NCBI GenBank assembly: GCA_031763025.1
Contig: JASSKH010000001.1
Span: forward strand, 18,143,142 to 18,207,141
Reading direction: 5' to 3'
Length of the DNA: 64,000 nt
Source of the DNA: Macrocystis pyrifera
Lineage: Eukaryota > Sar > Phaeophyceae > Laminariales > Laminariaceae
Shown here piece by piece: positions 14,201 to 28,800 of this stretch. Every line of letters begins with the position of its first letter. Positions within the stretch are counted from its first letter, which is position 1. The translations under genes were made by a program, and so were the position numbers. Below the pieces are notes generated by a model. It was not told where the DNA came from. It saw only the letters and a program-made list of their open reading frames with translations, and searched no databases.

Positions 14201-17200
14201 ATTCCCACCATGGTTGCTAAAATGATTACTACAGTACAATGCAGTACAGCAACACACCGACAAATGGTTGACGATGACAACGGATAGCAAACGGTTGACG
14301 ATATCAACGGATAGCATCACAACGGCAACGGGCGGTTACAAGCAAGAGAATGAAACGGGTCGTGCTCCAACCAAACAATTCAGACCGAGATTGAAATCGC
14401 GGTTGGCCTCGAGATTATCCAGATCGCGATGCAAACTTATATCGAAATTTCCTACCCACCCATGCGAGTGGTAGATAAATGAACGCACAACGCCAAAAAT
14501 TCATGGTCATGGGGTTCAATTCAAGGCAGCAGTGACACCTGCAGCAGCTACAGCTACAATCTACGGGTACATTATAATACAAACGCAGTGACAGGTACCG
14601 TATTCACGGGCAATAACATCCACAGTTACATCTACGGTACTGCCTTCCTAAGGGTTACAGCAAGCATGCGTGCATTGTCCACACCGATGGACGCCCGCTT
14701 TCAGTTTCTCCGTGAAAACTCGGTAAAATACACCCTACACAGCAAAGCACAACACAACAAAGAACATGACGCGACTCAAGCCAACCCAACCGCATCAACA
14801 ACACAGACGGAACACAAAACAAAAAATGCAACCCAACCCCACCCAATTCAAAACCAATACGAGATGTCATGCACTACAAGGTACCTGGTACAACATACCA
14901 AAACACAACAAAATACAAGGCAACCAAAATACATTGCCCGTGCAGCACGAGTCGAACACGCAGTGGCCGTGGGCAGCGAACGGCGAAGCCCTTTATCCGT
15001 CTATGGCATCTACAACCGACAACTCAAGACACCAACACACACCCAACCCATCAAACACCCCTGGCCCTAAATCAACCAACCACGAAATCAACCATCTGTC
15101 CAACCATGAAAAAGTCGTCAACTTCGTACTGTGGCCAATCAACCAATCATCCAAGTGACCAAGCAAGACCGATGAGTCAACGAGCCAACCCGTCTATCGC
15201 GCGTGCATGCTCATCACGCCCACGCACGCACCCGCCCCCCCCGTCCGCCAAAGCTAGCGAAACAAAGAACGCTCTCCCGATTCGATTCCCTCGAGCAGAA
15301 ATATAGAACGGGGGCACATTGATCTAACCTGACACGACCACTCAGCCACGCTTGTCTCGAGCCTCAAGTCTTGGATTGGAGAAAGCCCCCTATGTATATA
15401 TCACCCTATACGTAATATACGTTGGGAGTGCTGCGTGCATCCCCACAACGCGGGGCGTAGTTCTCAAAAAGCTTTTGCAACTCTAATCTTGAAGCAGTTT
15501 TTTTGTTTATCCGGATACAGTTTCTAAAACGTTTTCGTAATCTGCTTTCAAGCAGCGTGCATGTCTGTCCCCTAAACGTTGACGCAGTTCTAACGCGGTT
15601 CAGCTCTTACTCCCAGCACTTTGTCGCCAAAACTCCGATGCAGTTCTAAATCCGGAGAGGTTAACTTAACCCTGGTACAGTAGCACCGCACTGCACACGT
15701 ACTCAACTACTACTAAAACTTCAACTTTTTCGTCTCCACCACGGGACGGCAGTACTATCAACAACAGCAGTGTTAAGTCAACTCTAATCCCAAGTATTAA
15801 TACTTTAGTTTCGTGACCCAAACATGGACATAGTTTTTCGAGGTTTTCCGACTATATTTCCAGCAAGAGTGTCTCCCCAAAACTTGTTTGCAGTTTCGAA
15901 GGGGTCACAATAGCCCCCAAATTCTACGTACGAGCAGGTAGTTTTTTTTTCGCCCCCCAAAGCATGGGGCACAGTTTTGAAGACATTGACTCTGGTTCCA
16001 ACAAGTTTGGCAGTGGTTTGGATTCTCCCCAAAACTTGGGTCCAGTTTTGAAGGCGTTGACTCTATTTCCAAGCAGTACTCTTGTTCGTACCCCGAAAAG
16101 AGGGTGCAGTATTGAAAAGAGTCAACTCTAAATCCCAGTACTCTTGTCCCCAAAACTTGGGGTCCAGTTCTCAAGGAGATAACTCTGAATCCAAGTAGTT
16201 TCTTTTGGCCCCAAGACTTGGATGCAGTTTCGGAGCGGCCGACTCTAATTTCAAGTAGTTTAGTTTGGTTTGTACTCAGAACAAGGGAGCGAGCGGTACT
16301 ACAGGGGTTCAACTCTACTCTAATTCCCAGTAGTTTGGCTTGGCTTGGCCCCAAAACGTCGTGTTGCACGCGTGATCAAACTCAACTTCTGCTTCTAAAG
16401 GTATCAGCCCCAAAACCAAAAGGTGGGCGGAGGTGCGGTTGGGAAGGGGATTATCCTTGGTTGAAACGGTCGGTTTCAACCCCCTAAAGCGGTACTATTT
16501 ATATTATTTATATTAATAGTATATATACCTCGTATTACGTGTAATACTTACGAGCATATCTCCTTGTTGGAAAAAAACTAGTGTAACAAGAACGCCATGG
16601 ACTTGCGTCTCGGGTTACGCCCCCCTTCCCCCCCCCCCCCACAAAAAAAACATTGGGCGGCCTGGTCTAGAAAGTAAAAACTAAAGGGCAGAGGAGTTGT
16701 GGTGGCGGGCGGCAAACATCATAAACCAGGCAAACATAAACGTCTCTCCCTATCCTATGAGTACAGCAGGTGGGTGGGTGGGTGGGTGACTGAACTCAGG
16801 TGTTGGGGAACAACCTACATCGTGTTTAGGGATAACAACGAACTTGTTTTAAACTCCAAAACACCATCCCAAACATCGTAGCTGCCGGTACTCAAATTCC
16901 AAAGTGTTTCGTCCTCTAATTGCGGGTGTAGTGATCAAGGCGTTCCAGGCGAAAAATAAACCACGAGCGTCGTTGGTTGAAGCAAAAGAGTCAAACAGTC
17001 TTCACCAATTCCAAATATTGGGGACAGCCATTCCTCCCTCCCCTGCCTGGTCAGTGAAAACCCGACGTGCTCCGTCCCGGCATTGCAGGGATGCGAGGGT
17101 CTAAGGTCATATGACTACTGTACGGCCACGCATAACATGAGTACACTCCCCCACCACCGTCACCCCAGCGCCCTACCTTCTTGCGGCCTGGTCCCCCCTC

Positions 17201-19842
17201 CCTGGTCCCTGCTATTCGCATCCCTCCCCATATCCACCCTGGGGTCCCTCGGCAAGGGCATGGGCCCTCCCTGAGGAGAGCTGAAGGGCGCTATGCGTTC
17301 CCCCCCTGCGTTCGGTGGGGATAGCGGCCGCTCCGTCTGTGGCGCCAGAAGGACAAAAAGCGAAAGGAAAAGTCGGATAAAAAAACGATGAGGACGCCAG
17401 GGCAAACGCTCAAACTCTCTCTCAAGACGGGGAAGGGAGTGGTCAAACTGACACACAAGTCCTATCATATATAGCACTTTAATGGCCCTTACTTGTTTCT
17501 GGCTGACTTTTAATGTGCTCCTCAACTCAGGAGCTGGTTGACTTTCAGATCGCATTCATCGCCGTCGGAATCCCGTGTGTGCGCTTCGTATGGCATCCGA
17601 AGAAACGCCTACTGTGAATCATGGGGTTGTCGCACAATATTTATTTTCTGTTGAGCTCTGGGTGCTATCTCTCTCTATAGTTAAAGCGCTCCTGAAATGA
17701 GGAGCCTCAGAAGGCAAAAGTAGGTGCTACTACCACTACGCTATCATGCGTCGAACGAAAAAGGTCTCGTGCCAGCGGTTTGGTGGTGCGAGCGACTACC
17801 CTTGTGTGTGGGCTTTGAGCAGCTCGCGTGATGCATCGGCCGCGAACGAATCACAAGTTAGTCGCGAGACGGCTGTCAGTGCGGTGAGGTCCACCACTCA
17901 GGCGCAAGTGCGGCGGGTTAAATGCGCTCTTGTTTTGGCGCGATCCCTCGACGCAGCACCGCAAGCGAGATACCAACACTAGCAACACCACCAGAAACAC
18001 CGTAAACAGCCTCGCCGACAACACCAACATCAGCCAACACCAGGCAACACCAACACTTTTGACGCCACGCTTCCAGGCGACACCAACATTACCGCCGACA
18101 GCGTCAGTACCAACACCATTAGCAGCAACATCACCACCGACACACGCCAACAAACGCCAACACCCGCATCCGCACCATCACTATCACTATCAACATCAAC
18201 ACTAAAACAAGCAGCAGCAACACGCCAACATCACCACCGACGTCACCCACATCAACACCAACAGTACTACCCACATCAATAATGACACCGCTAACACCAC
18301 ACCGCTACTGCCACCATTACCACCAGCACCAGCACCAACATCAGCAACAGCAGCGCGGCAACACTAGTCACCATCAACACTCAACATCAACACCAACAAC
18401 ACCATCACCAACACTTCCCACACTCAACCCCAGCACCACCAACACCCACGGCAACATCAAGACCAAAACCACACCAGCATCAACACCAACACCACCAGCA
18501 CACCGCCCCGACAAGCACCAACGCCTTCACCACCTACACCAGTAACAACAACAACATGACCAACACCAATACCAACACCATTCACGGAAAACGCCAACAC
18601 CAACACCAACATCCACGCCGACACCAACACCAACACCAACACCAACACCAACACCAAGGCAACACAAATATCAGCACCCCCAGCACCCCTAGCACCATCG
18701 CCAACACACCCAACACCCACGTCAACGCCAATACCAGAAGGCACCCCTTACCGGTGGTCCGTAGGGGGCGTTGTAAGAAGAGGGCGTGTACGAGCCGTAA
18801 CCTCCCTGCGGCCTCTGCTGATACTCGTACGGGTGTCCGGGGTACGCCGGCGCCATGTGCGCAGGCGGGTACGCCGCCTGAGGTAAAGTTTTGTCAACAG
18901 GTCAACCACCATCGAGGAGTTCCAAATTATGCCAAGTCGTTCGGGAGGGGGGAAGGGGTCCTCATTTGTTGCTTGCCGTAGTCATTTGACTATTAACCAC
19001 GCATCCCTTTCGAGACAGAGCACCGTTCCTACTCCTATTAATAATAGAGACACCTCCAATAACTGGGCGCTCAGTACGTTGTTTCCATGTATTACATACA
19101 GTATGTTTTTATTGCTAATATTATCCCCTTCCTGTTTCGCCGCCTGTGGTCACCATCTATCTCCTAGGATAGCGATCGTTTTCTCGTTGCTATCTAGTGT
19201 ATCAAACTCCTCTATGTCACATTCGTCTATTTCCCCCATCTGCTTTTCTCACACACCCCATTCCTCTATGTATGTTTCACATTCTCCTACTATGTGAGCT
19301 CTACTCCATTGCTTAGCCACACGGGCACATCTGTGCATCTACTTCCTCCACCTCCCGGGTACTGGTATACCTCTTTCTTCTTTCTGGCAGGTCCAGGTCA
19401 CTTTCACGAAAGCGCAATTTCAACGTTTTCGCGAATTCCATTGGGTCGTGCAAATACGTTGTCATTCCTATTCCTTCCCTCAATCCCCCGCATATATCTT
19501 AAGTGTTTTCGCGATTCCACCTTGTTTTTTAGCGCTAGCCTTTCCCTTCTTGCTGTCATTTCTTCTACTTCTGCCTTGTACCTCCCAAACTTCCCGGCGG
19601 ACATAATCTCTTCTTGGTTTCCCCCTATATCCTTCCGTACTTTCTCAACTACGCCACCCCACCCTATATTCCAGCTCGCCTTTCGTTAATTTCTCCCATA
19701 CAGCTCTATCAACTATTGCTGGCAACCTCTTTTTTGGCATGTTCCTTACTTTATATTGCCATTTCGATTTTCTCATGTTTATTTGTCTTGAGTGGGTGCA
19801 TTCCCAGTTCTGTCCATAATACTGTAATACTAGTCTTATGTG

Positions 19843-19875
<33 letters not shown>

Positions 19876-22800
19876 GAGGAGGGTTGAGGACGGTAAGCAA
19901 GCTCGAAGCGACCGAGGGTACTACACCACATCACACCGCACTGCATTCTGCGCACAAAACTCGACGACGCAACACATAGATGATAGATGATACGAGCTTA
20001 CCCTGCACCAAATGGCGCGGAGTTTTCTGCTGCACTACACTAACCACATCACACTGCATTCAACAATATTATCTAACAGAGCTCTTGACGGGTCGTGACC
20101 TGACCCGTGAGTCGGGTCAATATTTTGAACTCTCACGGGTCGGGTCGGGTCGGGTGGGGTCAGGAGGTCTCTAAACTCTCGCCTATCGGGCCGGGTCACC
20201 CATATGTGACCCAACCCCACCCGCGAGGTTCGACCCGACCCGTGAACAGGCCTGACTGCACAGCTGGTATACACTACCGGTATACCACACGCCACAACAC
20301 TGAACTACACACTACACACAACTACAGCACTTCCTGCCCTCTCTTGAGTGCTCGAGCAGTTCGCGCAGGCCAAGCTCTTCTACTACTGTGTTATTCAGTC
20401 CGGTCATGCCCCCCTCTTCAAACATCCCTACCACGAGAACAAAGCCCGATCAATCGCGCACAAAAAATAGATGAGAAAAACCATACCAAATGCAGATGAA
20501 CCTATAATATGGCAAACTGAAACAAACAAAACGGAATAAACAGATGATATTTTCCCCCAAGAGATGGAGCAAACAGCCCCTCCCCCCTGAAAAAATAAAC
20601 GAACGAAAAAAAAAGGAAACGCCTTCCAACCCCAACAAAGCACTCTGCACAAAAACGGCCAGAGGATCCAAAAAAACAACTCACGTTCTTTGGCGTAAAC
20701 ATTTTTTGTAAAAAAACAAAAACAAAAAAAACAGTGAACCACAAAAACACAAAACAACGGAAGAGAAACAACGATAAAACGAAAACAAAAGTGAGAAAAA
20801 ACGAAGCAAATCTGTGGACGATTCCCAACCCCCCAACTATTAATTACAAAGCATCCACTTCTACTACAAACTCCATACCACGCCATGTCAAAAGTAAATA
20901 ATACCTGATACTGGTACGGCGCAGGGTACACGTCCCGCCCCTTAGGGTAGACATCGCGAGCGCCGCCGCCACCGCCCCCTCCCCCGCCAGGCGGAGCTGT
21001 GGCCTGCCAGTAGTTGCCTTGGCGCATCCCCCCCCCGTTGAACCCGATCGGCGACGCCCCCCTCACGTCCGGCACGAGCCAGCCCTTTGCCGTGTGCGTC
21101 TTCTTTACGTCAGCAAATTTGACCACCAACGCACGGGTTGCTCCCTACGACGAGGCGTCATCAGCGAACGGGGGGGGGGGTGGTACATGAATGGACCCAT
21201 TCGTACGGGAGACAACTGTATTATAGTTCAATTAGGTACCGACAAATAGATGTGCTTGATGAGAAAGATTCGTAGAGCAGAATACGTCCGTTAGCGAGGG
21301 AGGTTGGATCCGTAGGGCAAAATAGGTTCGTACGGTAAAAAGATCCGCAAAGTAGAACAGATCCGTACATCCGTACGGTAAAAACAGATCCAGACGGTAG
21401 AATAGATCCGTCGTACAAGTACGGCAGAGGTAACATACTTGGTATTAATAGGTTCGTATAAGCGGTAGAAAATATTCGGACGGATGTTGAATTACACCAG
21501 TAGGCGTGTGCACTCGTAGTAGGTGTGGTGTGGCGTTGACAAAACATGCTATTACACTGAGACCCCTTGACTAGTCGCCCCGCACCCTACAAACAGCAGT
21601 ATGTAAACCAGGGCCGACAGAAGTCTTGACGCGCCCAAAATGGCCTCTCCGGCGTGTGACTGATCGCCCGCTACACCGACGAGACAAAATAGGCCTTGAC
21701 GCGTCCGATATCGGGACTCTCCCGCGTATAGCAACAGATTTCGTACGTGACTGACCGCCTCACACACTAAAACCAGTATGCTCAGGACCAACTAGGCCTT
21801 GACCGCGGCCAAAAAGACGTTTTCGGTGTGTGACTGACCGACCCCACGCTAAAACCAGTACACGGCCGCAATAGTCCTTGACACGTCAACCAAGACACCT
21901 GTGATGTGACTGACCGCCTCCACACCAACACCATATACTACGGCCCAAATAGTCCTTGACGCGTCAAAAAACCCCGCGGTTTGACCCCTTGACTGACCGC
22001 CCCCGGGCAACACTAGCAGCAGTACTACACGGCCAAAACAGGTATTGACGCGAAAAAAAAAACGGTCTAGCAACGAGTACAGCAGCAGCACCCTTCGGTG
22101 TCTAACTGACCGCTTCCTTACATGTAGGAGTAACAAAACCTCTATACCTCGTACAATATAAGGAAGGCCACAATACCGTCTCCTGATATTAAAAGGTCTC
22201 CTTGGGTGTGTGACTGACCTCCATGGTGCACTTTTCGTGAAGAGCTTCGATGGCGGAGATGGCGGCGCTTCGAGTCGAGAATTTGACGAAAGCGCATCCT
22301 TTCGGGGTGCCGTCCGGGTTGCGCATGCAGTAGATCTGACCGAAAAAAAAAGACACAAGGAGAGGGAGTCGCCCATAAGTTCCAAGAGCAAGCAACACGC
22401 AACTTTGCAGGCACCCAAGTAAGCAAAACCTATTGACAACCCCTGAGCTGTGCAACGGGTCAGCCAGCATGGGAAGCGACTCCGAGGGCAAAACATGCAA
22501 GCAAGCACATGTGCTGGCCGGCCCAGAGCAGATGCTATCACGGGGGACCATAGTAAATGGGACCAAAATTTGTTTAGAAAAAATAGGGAAATATATAGGT
22601 TTTTGTGTGTACCGCAGGTCCTATTTACTATGGTTCTCTGTAATATTAATAGAGTAATCAGTAGGGACGTACTGGACAGCAGTAGTGACGCAATAGTTAG
22701 TGCCTGCCGCCGCTGCTGTACCAGGTACCAGGCACGCCTTTTCAAGCAATAACAAAACCGCACGCCGAACCACTGACGCGCCCGTCAGACAAAAAGGCGT

Positions 22801-25800
22801 AGCACTCCGAACAACCACCTCGTACGAAAAATGGTGAAACGGAAAATTACGGCACGTAACCTACAGTAATAGCAAAATTACGGCACGTAACCTACAGTAA
22901 TAGCAAAATTACGGCACGTAACCAGCAACGAAGGACCTAGCCAACTACAGCAGGATACCAGGTAAAGCAACTAATACCGTATTCCGTACGCAGCAAGAGC
23001 GTTGACTTCGCTGCACAGGGTAGGGTGCGGTCGATTTCACCAGACCGGGAAGGTCAAGGTTGCCAATACCGAACAACCAGTACCGAACAACCAATACCGA
23101 TAAACAATAAAAATGTGTTTTCGGAAAGATCTGACAAGAGAGACTTCCGAAAAAATACTGTTCGACCTCCTGTAGGAGCATTATTGGTTTGTAGGACTGC
23201 AGTCCCGTTTCGGTGACTAAGTACTTGGGATTTGACTGATTTGTCCACACACTCCCAAAACGCGAGAGCAGCCAAACTATTATTACCAACAGCGCTGAAA
23301 AAACGACTGCTTTACCCCTGTGAGCTAGCTCAGCGCTCTTACTCCTTACGGTAGCTGCTAGCTACAGTAGTAACAGTAGCCGTACGTGGCTGTCGACAAG
23401 CAGCGTCCTTGCCGCTTCTTCAACCCTACCAAGTACTACTATTGACAAAAGAGATATACAAGCTGTGTCGCCACAAAACTACGCCAGAGATACTACGACT
23501 ATACTACTACGAGTATACTACACTGCTGTCGTGCAGCAAGCAGAGTACACGACGGAATGTCATGTTCATCGTACTTGAACACACACAAAAACGACGATTG
23601 ACCTTCGATCTCGACATATAATCCACCCACGGTCAACGAGCTTGGTACCGGGCAAGGCCAACGAGTGTAAATTATGGCCTGGGAGGTATAATTGGAATCC
23701 GTGGTCTAGGGGGCGAGAGGTTGGCCGCGGCGTCCTATGCTCTTCGTCAAAGCTTTCAAAATTTTCTGTTTCGTGCCAACGGAGAGGAATCGAGAGTTTT
23801 TGTCGTCTGTTTTCTACACCAGCTGCCAAATATGTTTCTAGTAGACGCCTGGCCCACCCACGACACATATCACCGACCGAGGTGTGAGAACTGTGATACT
23901 AGTGTGGGTCGGAGCCTCTAACCTGTGCGCTTCATTCAGAGTTCGTGACGTAATCGTTGGGTTTGTCGATCCATGTCAAACCCCAAAATTGTCTATTTTT
24001 TGCCATCGGAGAGGGGTAGAGTTTTTTTTGTCGTCTGTCTTCTACAGACCAGTCTCAAAATGTTTTTTTATCAGACGCCTGGTCAGCCCACGCCACATAT
24101 CACCGACCGAGGTGTGAGCACTGTGACACTAGGCTGGGTCGGAGACCTTAACCAGCGCATTCCGTTCAGATTTCATGACGGTGACGTTGGTTTTGTCGAT
24201 CGATGTCTGCCGAGGATTCTCAGAAAAGTTGGCTCTAGTCAATGGGAATGACTATACATTGCTCCAGTACCTGCCAGAACTGGGGTTTTATATACATTGC
24301 GCGGCGCGCAAATAAAGTCCGCGAAAGCTGTCCCGTGACGTATAAAATTTGCCAGGCAGTTATATAGGTAGTACCCCCAATGCTGTTTCTGGAAGTGGCG
24401 GTGCCCACACCGTGCAATAAATGAATTAATTGAAGCTGTCATCCATGTCAGTCCGCCTCACAAGCGGTTCTTAGTATTATAGGATGCAACTCACCCTTCA
24501 CGCGACTCGCCGAACACCTCACGGCGCTTCGCGCTTGATGCAAGCAATGCCTGCCTGGTCGGTGAAAACCCGACGTGCTCCGTCCCGGCATTGTAGGGAT
24601 GCCAGGGTCTATCGTATGGTCATATGACTACACCCCTGCACGATATCGAGCAAACCCCTTCCCTTCCGTGATGGGATACAGGAATGGTATACTACTATTA
24701 ATAGGGTGTATAGCAGTACCTCGGGACAGGCAATTTAGGTGGTCTTATCTCTGTATGATCTTATCTTCTACTGCTCAAACAATTATCCCATACAGATACA
24801 ATTTCCGACTATTCCTAGTAGTTTTTTTTCTCGTGATAGGTGTTATCCACCCGAAAGTTTCCAAGTTTCAAACCGGAGAATATCATTCCTACTTGATACT
24901 TCATATAGCAGCGTCGTGCTCATGTGTGTTACTTCACATCAAACCGCTCTTACATCGACATCCCAGCACACCCAGTCAGCGTCCGTGCCGATCCATCTAC
25001 AAGTAGCAGATATTGACGGTTTAGCCCTCCTAGAACAAACTGGAGATGACCGGCCCGATGTACATGCTAGCAATCCAGATGCGCTCGAAAGAAAAAAGTC
25101 GTCCATGTAACCGGTTTAGAACCGCACCCCCTACGTGTTTGGGGATCAAAAAGATGTAATTGATGTCGGCCATTTTTCAAGTGGTAGAACTGAAAGAACT
25201 ACCAGGTACCAATATTGAATATACTGCTGTACTATAAACCATTTCCGGAAATGTAAGCGCGGTTTGGGTATCACATCAATACTCCAGGGTTCCTTACATT
25301 CCCGCAGAGAGTGGTTAACAGGTACAAGACAGCTAGCAGTAAGTGGTGTCGTACGTTTCAGAGATCAACGACGGTGATGACGTTGCTGATACATGTTCGA
25401 ACGAACAATCAAACACACACAAAACAAAAAAAATGAACGCACAAAAACCGAGCTGAGAAATAGTGAAATCGTTTTTGTAATCAAAACTCCATTTGGTGTA
25501 TTTGTAGTGATATAGTAGTGATACTTCGATAGCCCGTGCAATATAAGGGTGTATAGCCTGTAGCGGTAGGTTTTAGAATGGATGTAGTGATGACCTTGTG
25601 TGTGTCGTCTCCACATTGAACCGTTATTTCTACCCAACTATTAATAGAACACCAGTAAACCCAGTATCATAGCCGTCCTGATCCCTTCTCCTAGAGAGAT
25701 ACTAATAGCATTAATACTGCAGTTCTGAGTCTGTGAGAGAGAAAAACAAGAAAAAAAAATATTGTAGTCGCAACTAAAAACGTAAATCACGTAAAAACGC

Positions 25801-28800
25801 CAACGTACTGGGTACGACAACATAATTACACAAGCCAGATGAAACGAAAAACAACAAAACAGAACGATATAATTATGGAATGATGATGACGTTGCAAGTT
25901 AGCAATAGTAGTACTATTGATAAGTGTTGACGATGACGACAACAACCAGAAGATCACACCGAAGGCGACCATGACGACCATAATAATCATACAACCATGA
26001 CAAAAAAGAACACCGCCACAACGACGGCGATGATGACCATGATGACCATCACGACAACAAAGCAGCTACATGGTGCAGTATAGCCGCAGCCCACGCAAAA
26101 ATATCGTATTTGCGGGCGTCTTGAGGAAATTACATTGTGCAGGCGAGCTGCTCTTTGCACCCTGACCGGTGAGGTAGGTTCCTGGGATCTGGGTGGCTGG
26201 TGGGCCTCCAGCGGCTTCTCTCCGGAGGATTGATTGTAATTCAGCAGTGCAGGGTGCCAGATGGGAAGGGCCCACTGCGGGGTTAAAGCACTAAGCGGGA
26301 GCAGGGTGTGCCTGCGCGAGTTTTTTTTCTCAGCCGCCTTCAATAGTAATTGGGTCGGGAGTCTATGCCCCATCAGCAGCACTACAACAACAAGCGCAGG
26401 CTCTTCTTCGAGCACGGACGAAAAAGGGCCCAACACCCACCCATACGCATATGACGCCACCAAACAACATTGCAACTGGCGACTGCTCACAGGTAAATCT
26501 GGTGAACAAAAGCCGGTAGTCAACACCAGGTACTGATAGTATTACGAGTAGACTCATTACGTTCGGTTACGAATAAACTTATTAACAGCAATAGTACCAC
26601 TCCAACAGAAAAAAACAAATGCTGTACTCGTACTAGGAATACGTAGGCCGTACATGCATGCTTTGTGTTGAGCGCTATTCATAGGCCAACTTCGATACTA
26701 ATGCTGTGCGGCCTAGCCTGCAACGACCGACCTGACAGGACTGACCTCTGTGATTTCTCCGAAGCCAGAGAACACCTCCGTAAGCGTCATGTCGTCCGCA
26801 TCGTGCGGCAGCATCCCCACGAAGAGTTTGTTTTCACGGTCCACCGGGGCTACGCGGGCGTTAGGCCCTACCGTACCCCCAAACACCAAAACATGACATA
26901 CCGTGGCACGATACCATACCACAACATCGTAGCGTAACACCGTAGCATACCACCGTACAGTAAGACGGCCATACCGGAACACACCGCACGAAACGCGAAG
27001 ACAGCGAAAGCAAGGGGAGTTGACGGGATTACTGGCGCTGGACAAGGCATCGTACACAGGCGAGGGACGTTGCAGCGTGTGTTGCTAACGTGGCACAACA
27101 CAACACACCGTAGCATGAAAATACAGCAGTACGCATCGTATGTATAGCACAACACCACACAGAACTAGCAAAAGCCCCCGGAGCGTGCAACGGCTTGAGA
27201 GAGGGGCTGCACTCTTGCGCCAAAAAAATGTCACTGAGACAGGTGCTATTGATACCTACAGTAATGTTCTGATGTCCTCATGTCCTCATGTCCTAATGTC
27301 CTAATGTCCTTGGATCCCATGCATATACTTTCAATGCTTCAATACCTTTCATTGCACACCGAACCCATGGTCACATCGCGTATCGGGATTATGCTTACAA
27401 TATTGATATTTCCCCCCCCCAGACACAGTTGTTGGATGAAACAAATAGGAGTCTCACAAAAAAAAAAGGCGTTACGAACCCGTACAGTAGCCGAACGTCG
27501 TAGCATAGCGCCGTCGAGTAAGACATCCGTAGCGTAATAACACCGACAGACAACGCGGGGAAATAGAAACCAACGGAGGTGGACGAGATACTGGCGAGGG
27601 ACAAGGCATCATCCACAGCCGAGAGACGTTGTTGCATGGTCGCGTAAAGGGCTAAACGGTACGTCGTCGTTGCGTCGCACTCACCATCTCAACCGACCGA
27701 CCCTGAGACATCAAAAGGAAACATTAACAACCGCGCCTGGGGGTATGTGTATTCACCCGACAAGATGCGTGACCTACTGCTGTAATTGTCTCCCTACCTC
27801 TTAACTCAGGGCCACTCCGGTCGTCATTCATTCAATACACAAAACCGTTGGAATATGACCGTTGACACTTCCAACCGCTCTCACATCTCCGTGCAAGAGC
27901 GAAGGACAGCAAGTTTCAACCCTCAAGACTCACGGGGCAAAATATCTGTTGGACTACTGCTGTATATACCGCAAGTAGGTAGGTTGTGCACAAGCACCAA
28001 AAGGTATACTTGAAGAGCGTTGAGTTTGAACAAGGGTGGCTGCGATCGTTTTTCAGTGCTCCAATTTTCCAGAACGGGAAGGCTAGGGATACCACCACCG
28101 AACAGCATTAACCCTTTTAGAGCTGCGGTCATGTTTGGGGACGATCCAGTCTAATTCCAAGTAGGTTGTCCCTCAAACGGGACTGCACTCCTACAGCAGC
28201 AGCGAAATGCTCAAGGTGTTTTTCGGAAAAAAATCTGGTCCACGAGCCTTCCGAAAATATAGCGTTCGACTTTAGTAGCACCCTTTTCCGTTCTTCAAGC
28301 CTTTTAGGACTGCGGTTCCGTGTTTGAGGACAATTGGAGACAAATTGCTTGGAACTTGGGTGCTTTATCCCCCAATCGGGACTGCAGCAGTTTTTGAGGA
28401 GTTGAAGAGAAACTATCGATACCGCTGAAAAACCAGCGCACCCCTTTACTCCTTACGGTACCTACACGACGACCATCAAACACCGGTACGCCAAAAGTAC
28501 GGTAATGAGGAGCACCGCGGTCTTCTCTCTTGGCCTGAATAAACTATCTTTAGTGGAGGCAAGCGGTCAGGCAAGTAGTCAAAACGCGGTCTTCTTTTTA
28601 GACCTGAATATCCTGTTTTAGTGTAGGCGAGCGGTCAGGCAAGGAGTCAAACCGCGGTCTCCTCTGTCGGCTTGAATATACTAATTTTAGTGTAAGAGAG
28701 CGGTCAGTCAAGGAGTCACACCGCGGCCTCCTCTTTTGGCCTTGATATACTATTTTTAGTGTACGAGAGCGGTCAGTCAAGGAGTCAAACCGCGGTCTCC

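Larger units (their letters stand above)
13719..17176 (-). other. Intron between linker and RRM3
   Basis: 3458-bp phase-1 intron, gtaggg...tcaag. It includes the degenerate repeat field 15430-16400 and part of a dispersed-repeat copy (17043-17145). Long open frames near 14.6-15.3 kb are low in splice and homology support and rich in ACCAAC-type sequence. Confidence 0.7.
18878..20904 (-). other. Intron in the linker region
   Basis: 2027-bp phase-0 intron, gtatta...ctcag. It contains a G31 run (19844-19874) and the GGGTC-rich palindromic block 20080-20240. No coding segment recognised. Confidence 0.7.
21145..22218 (-). other. Intron at the end of RRM2, filled by a tandem array
   Basis: 1074-bp phase-0 intron, gtcagt...cgtag. 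From the 5' splice site to about 21560 it is a diverged 70-bp array. The remainder has repeated GATCCGTA-like units (21260-21420). Confidence 0.8.
22336..26745 (-). other. Intron within RRM2
   Basis: 4410-bp phase-0 intron, gtcagt...gtcag. It holds MITE copy 3 (22536), TIR element C copy 1 (22995-23340), a 240-bp tandem repeat (23755-24235) and dispersed repeat E (24367-24650). No exon recognised. Confidence 0.7.

Noticed and set aside
17990-18730. Long Thr/His/Asn-rich open frames on plus and Val/Gly-rich frames on minus
   Set aside because: The CCAACA simple sequence lacks stops in several frames at once; it lies within a supported intron.
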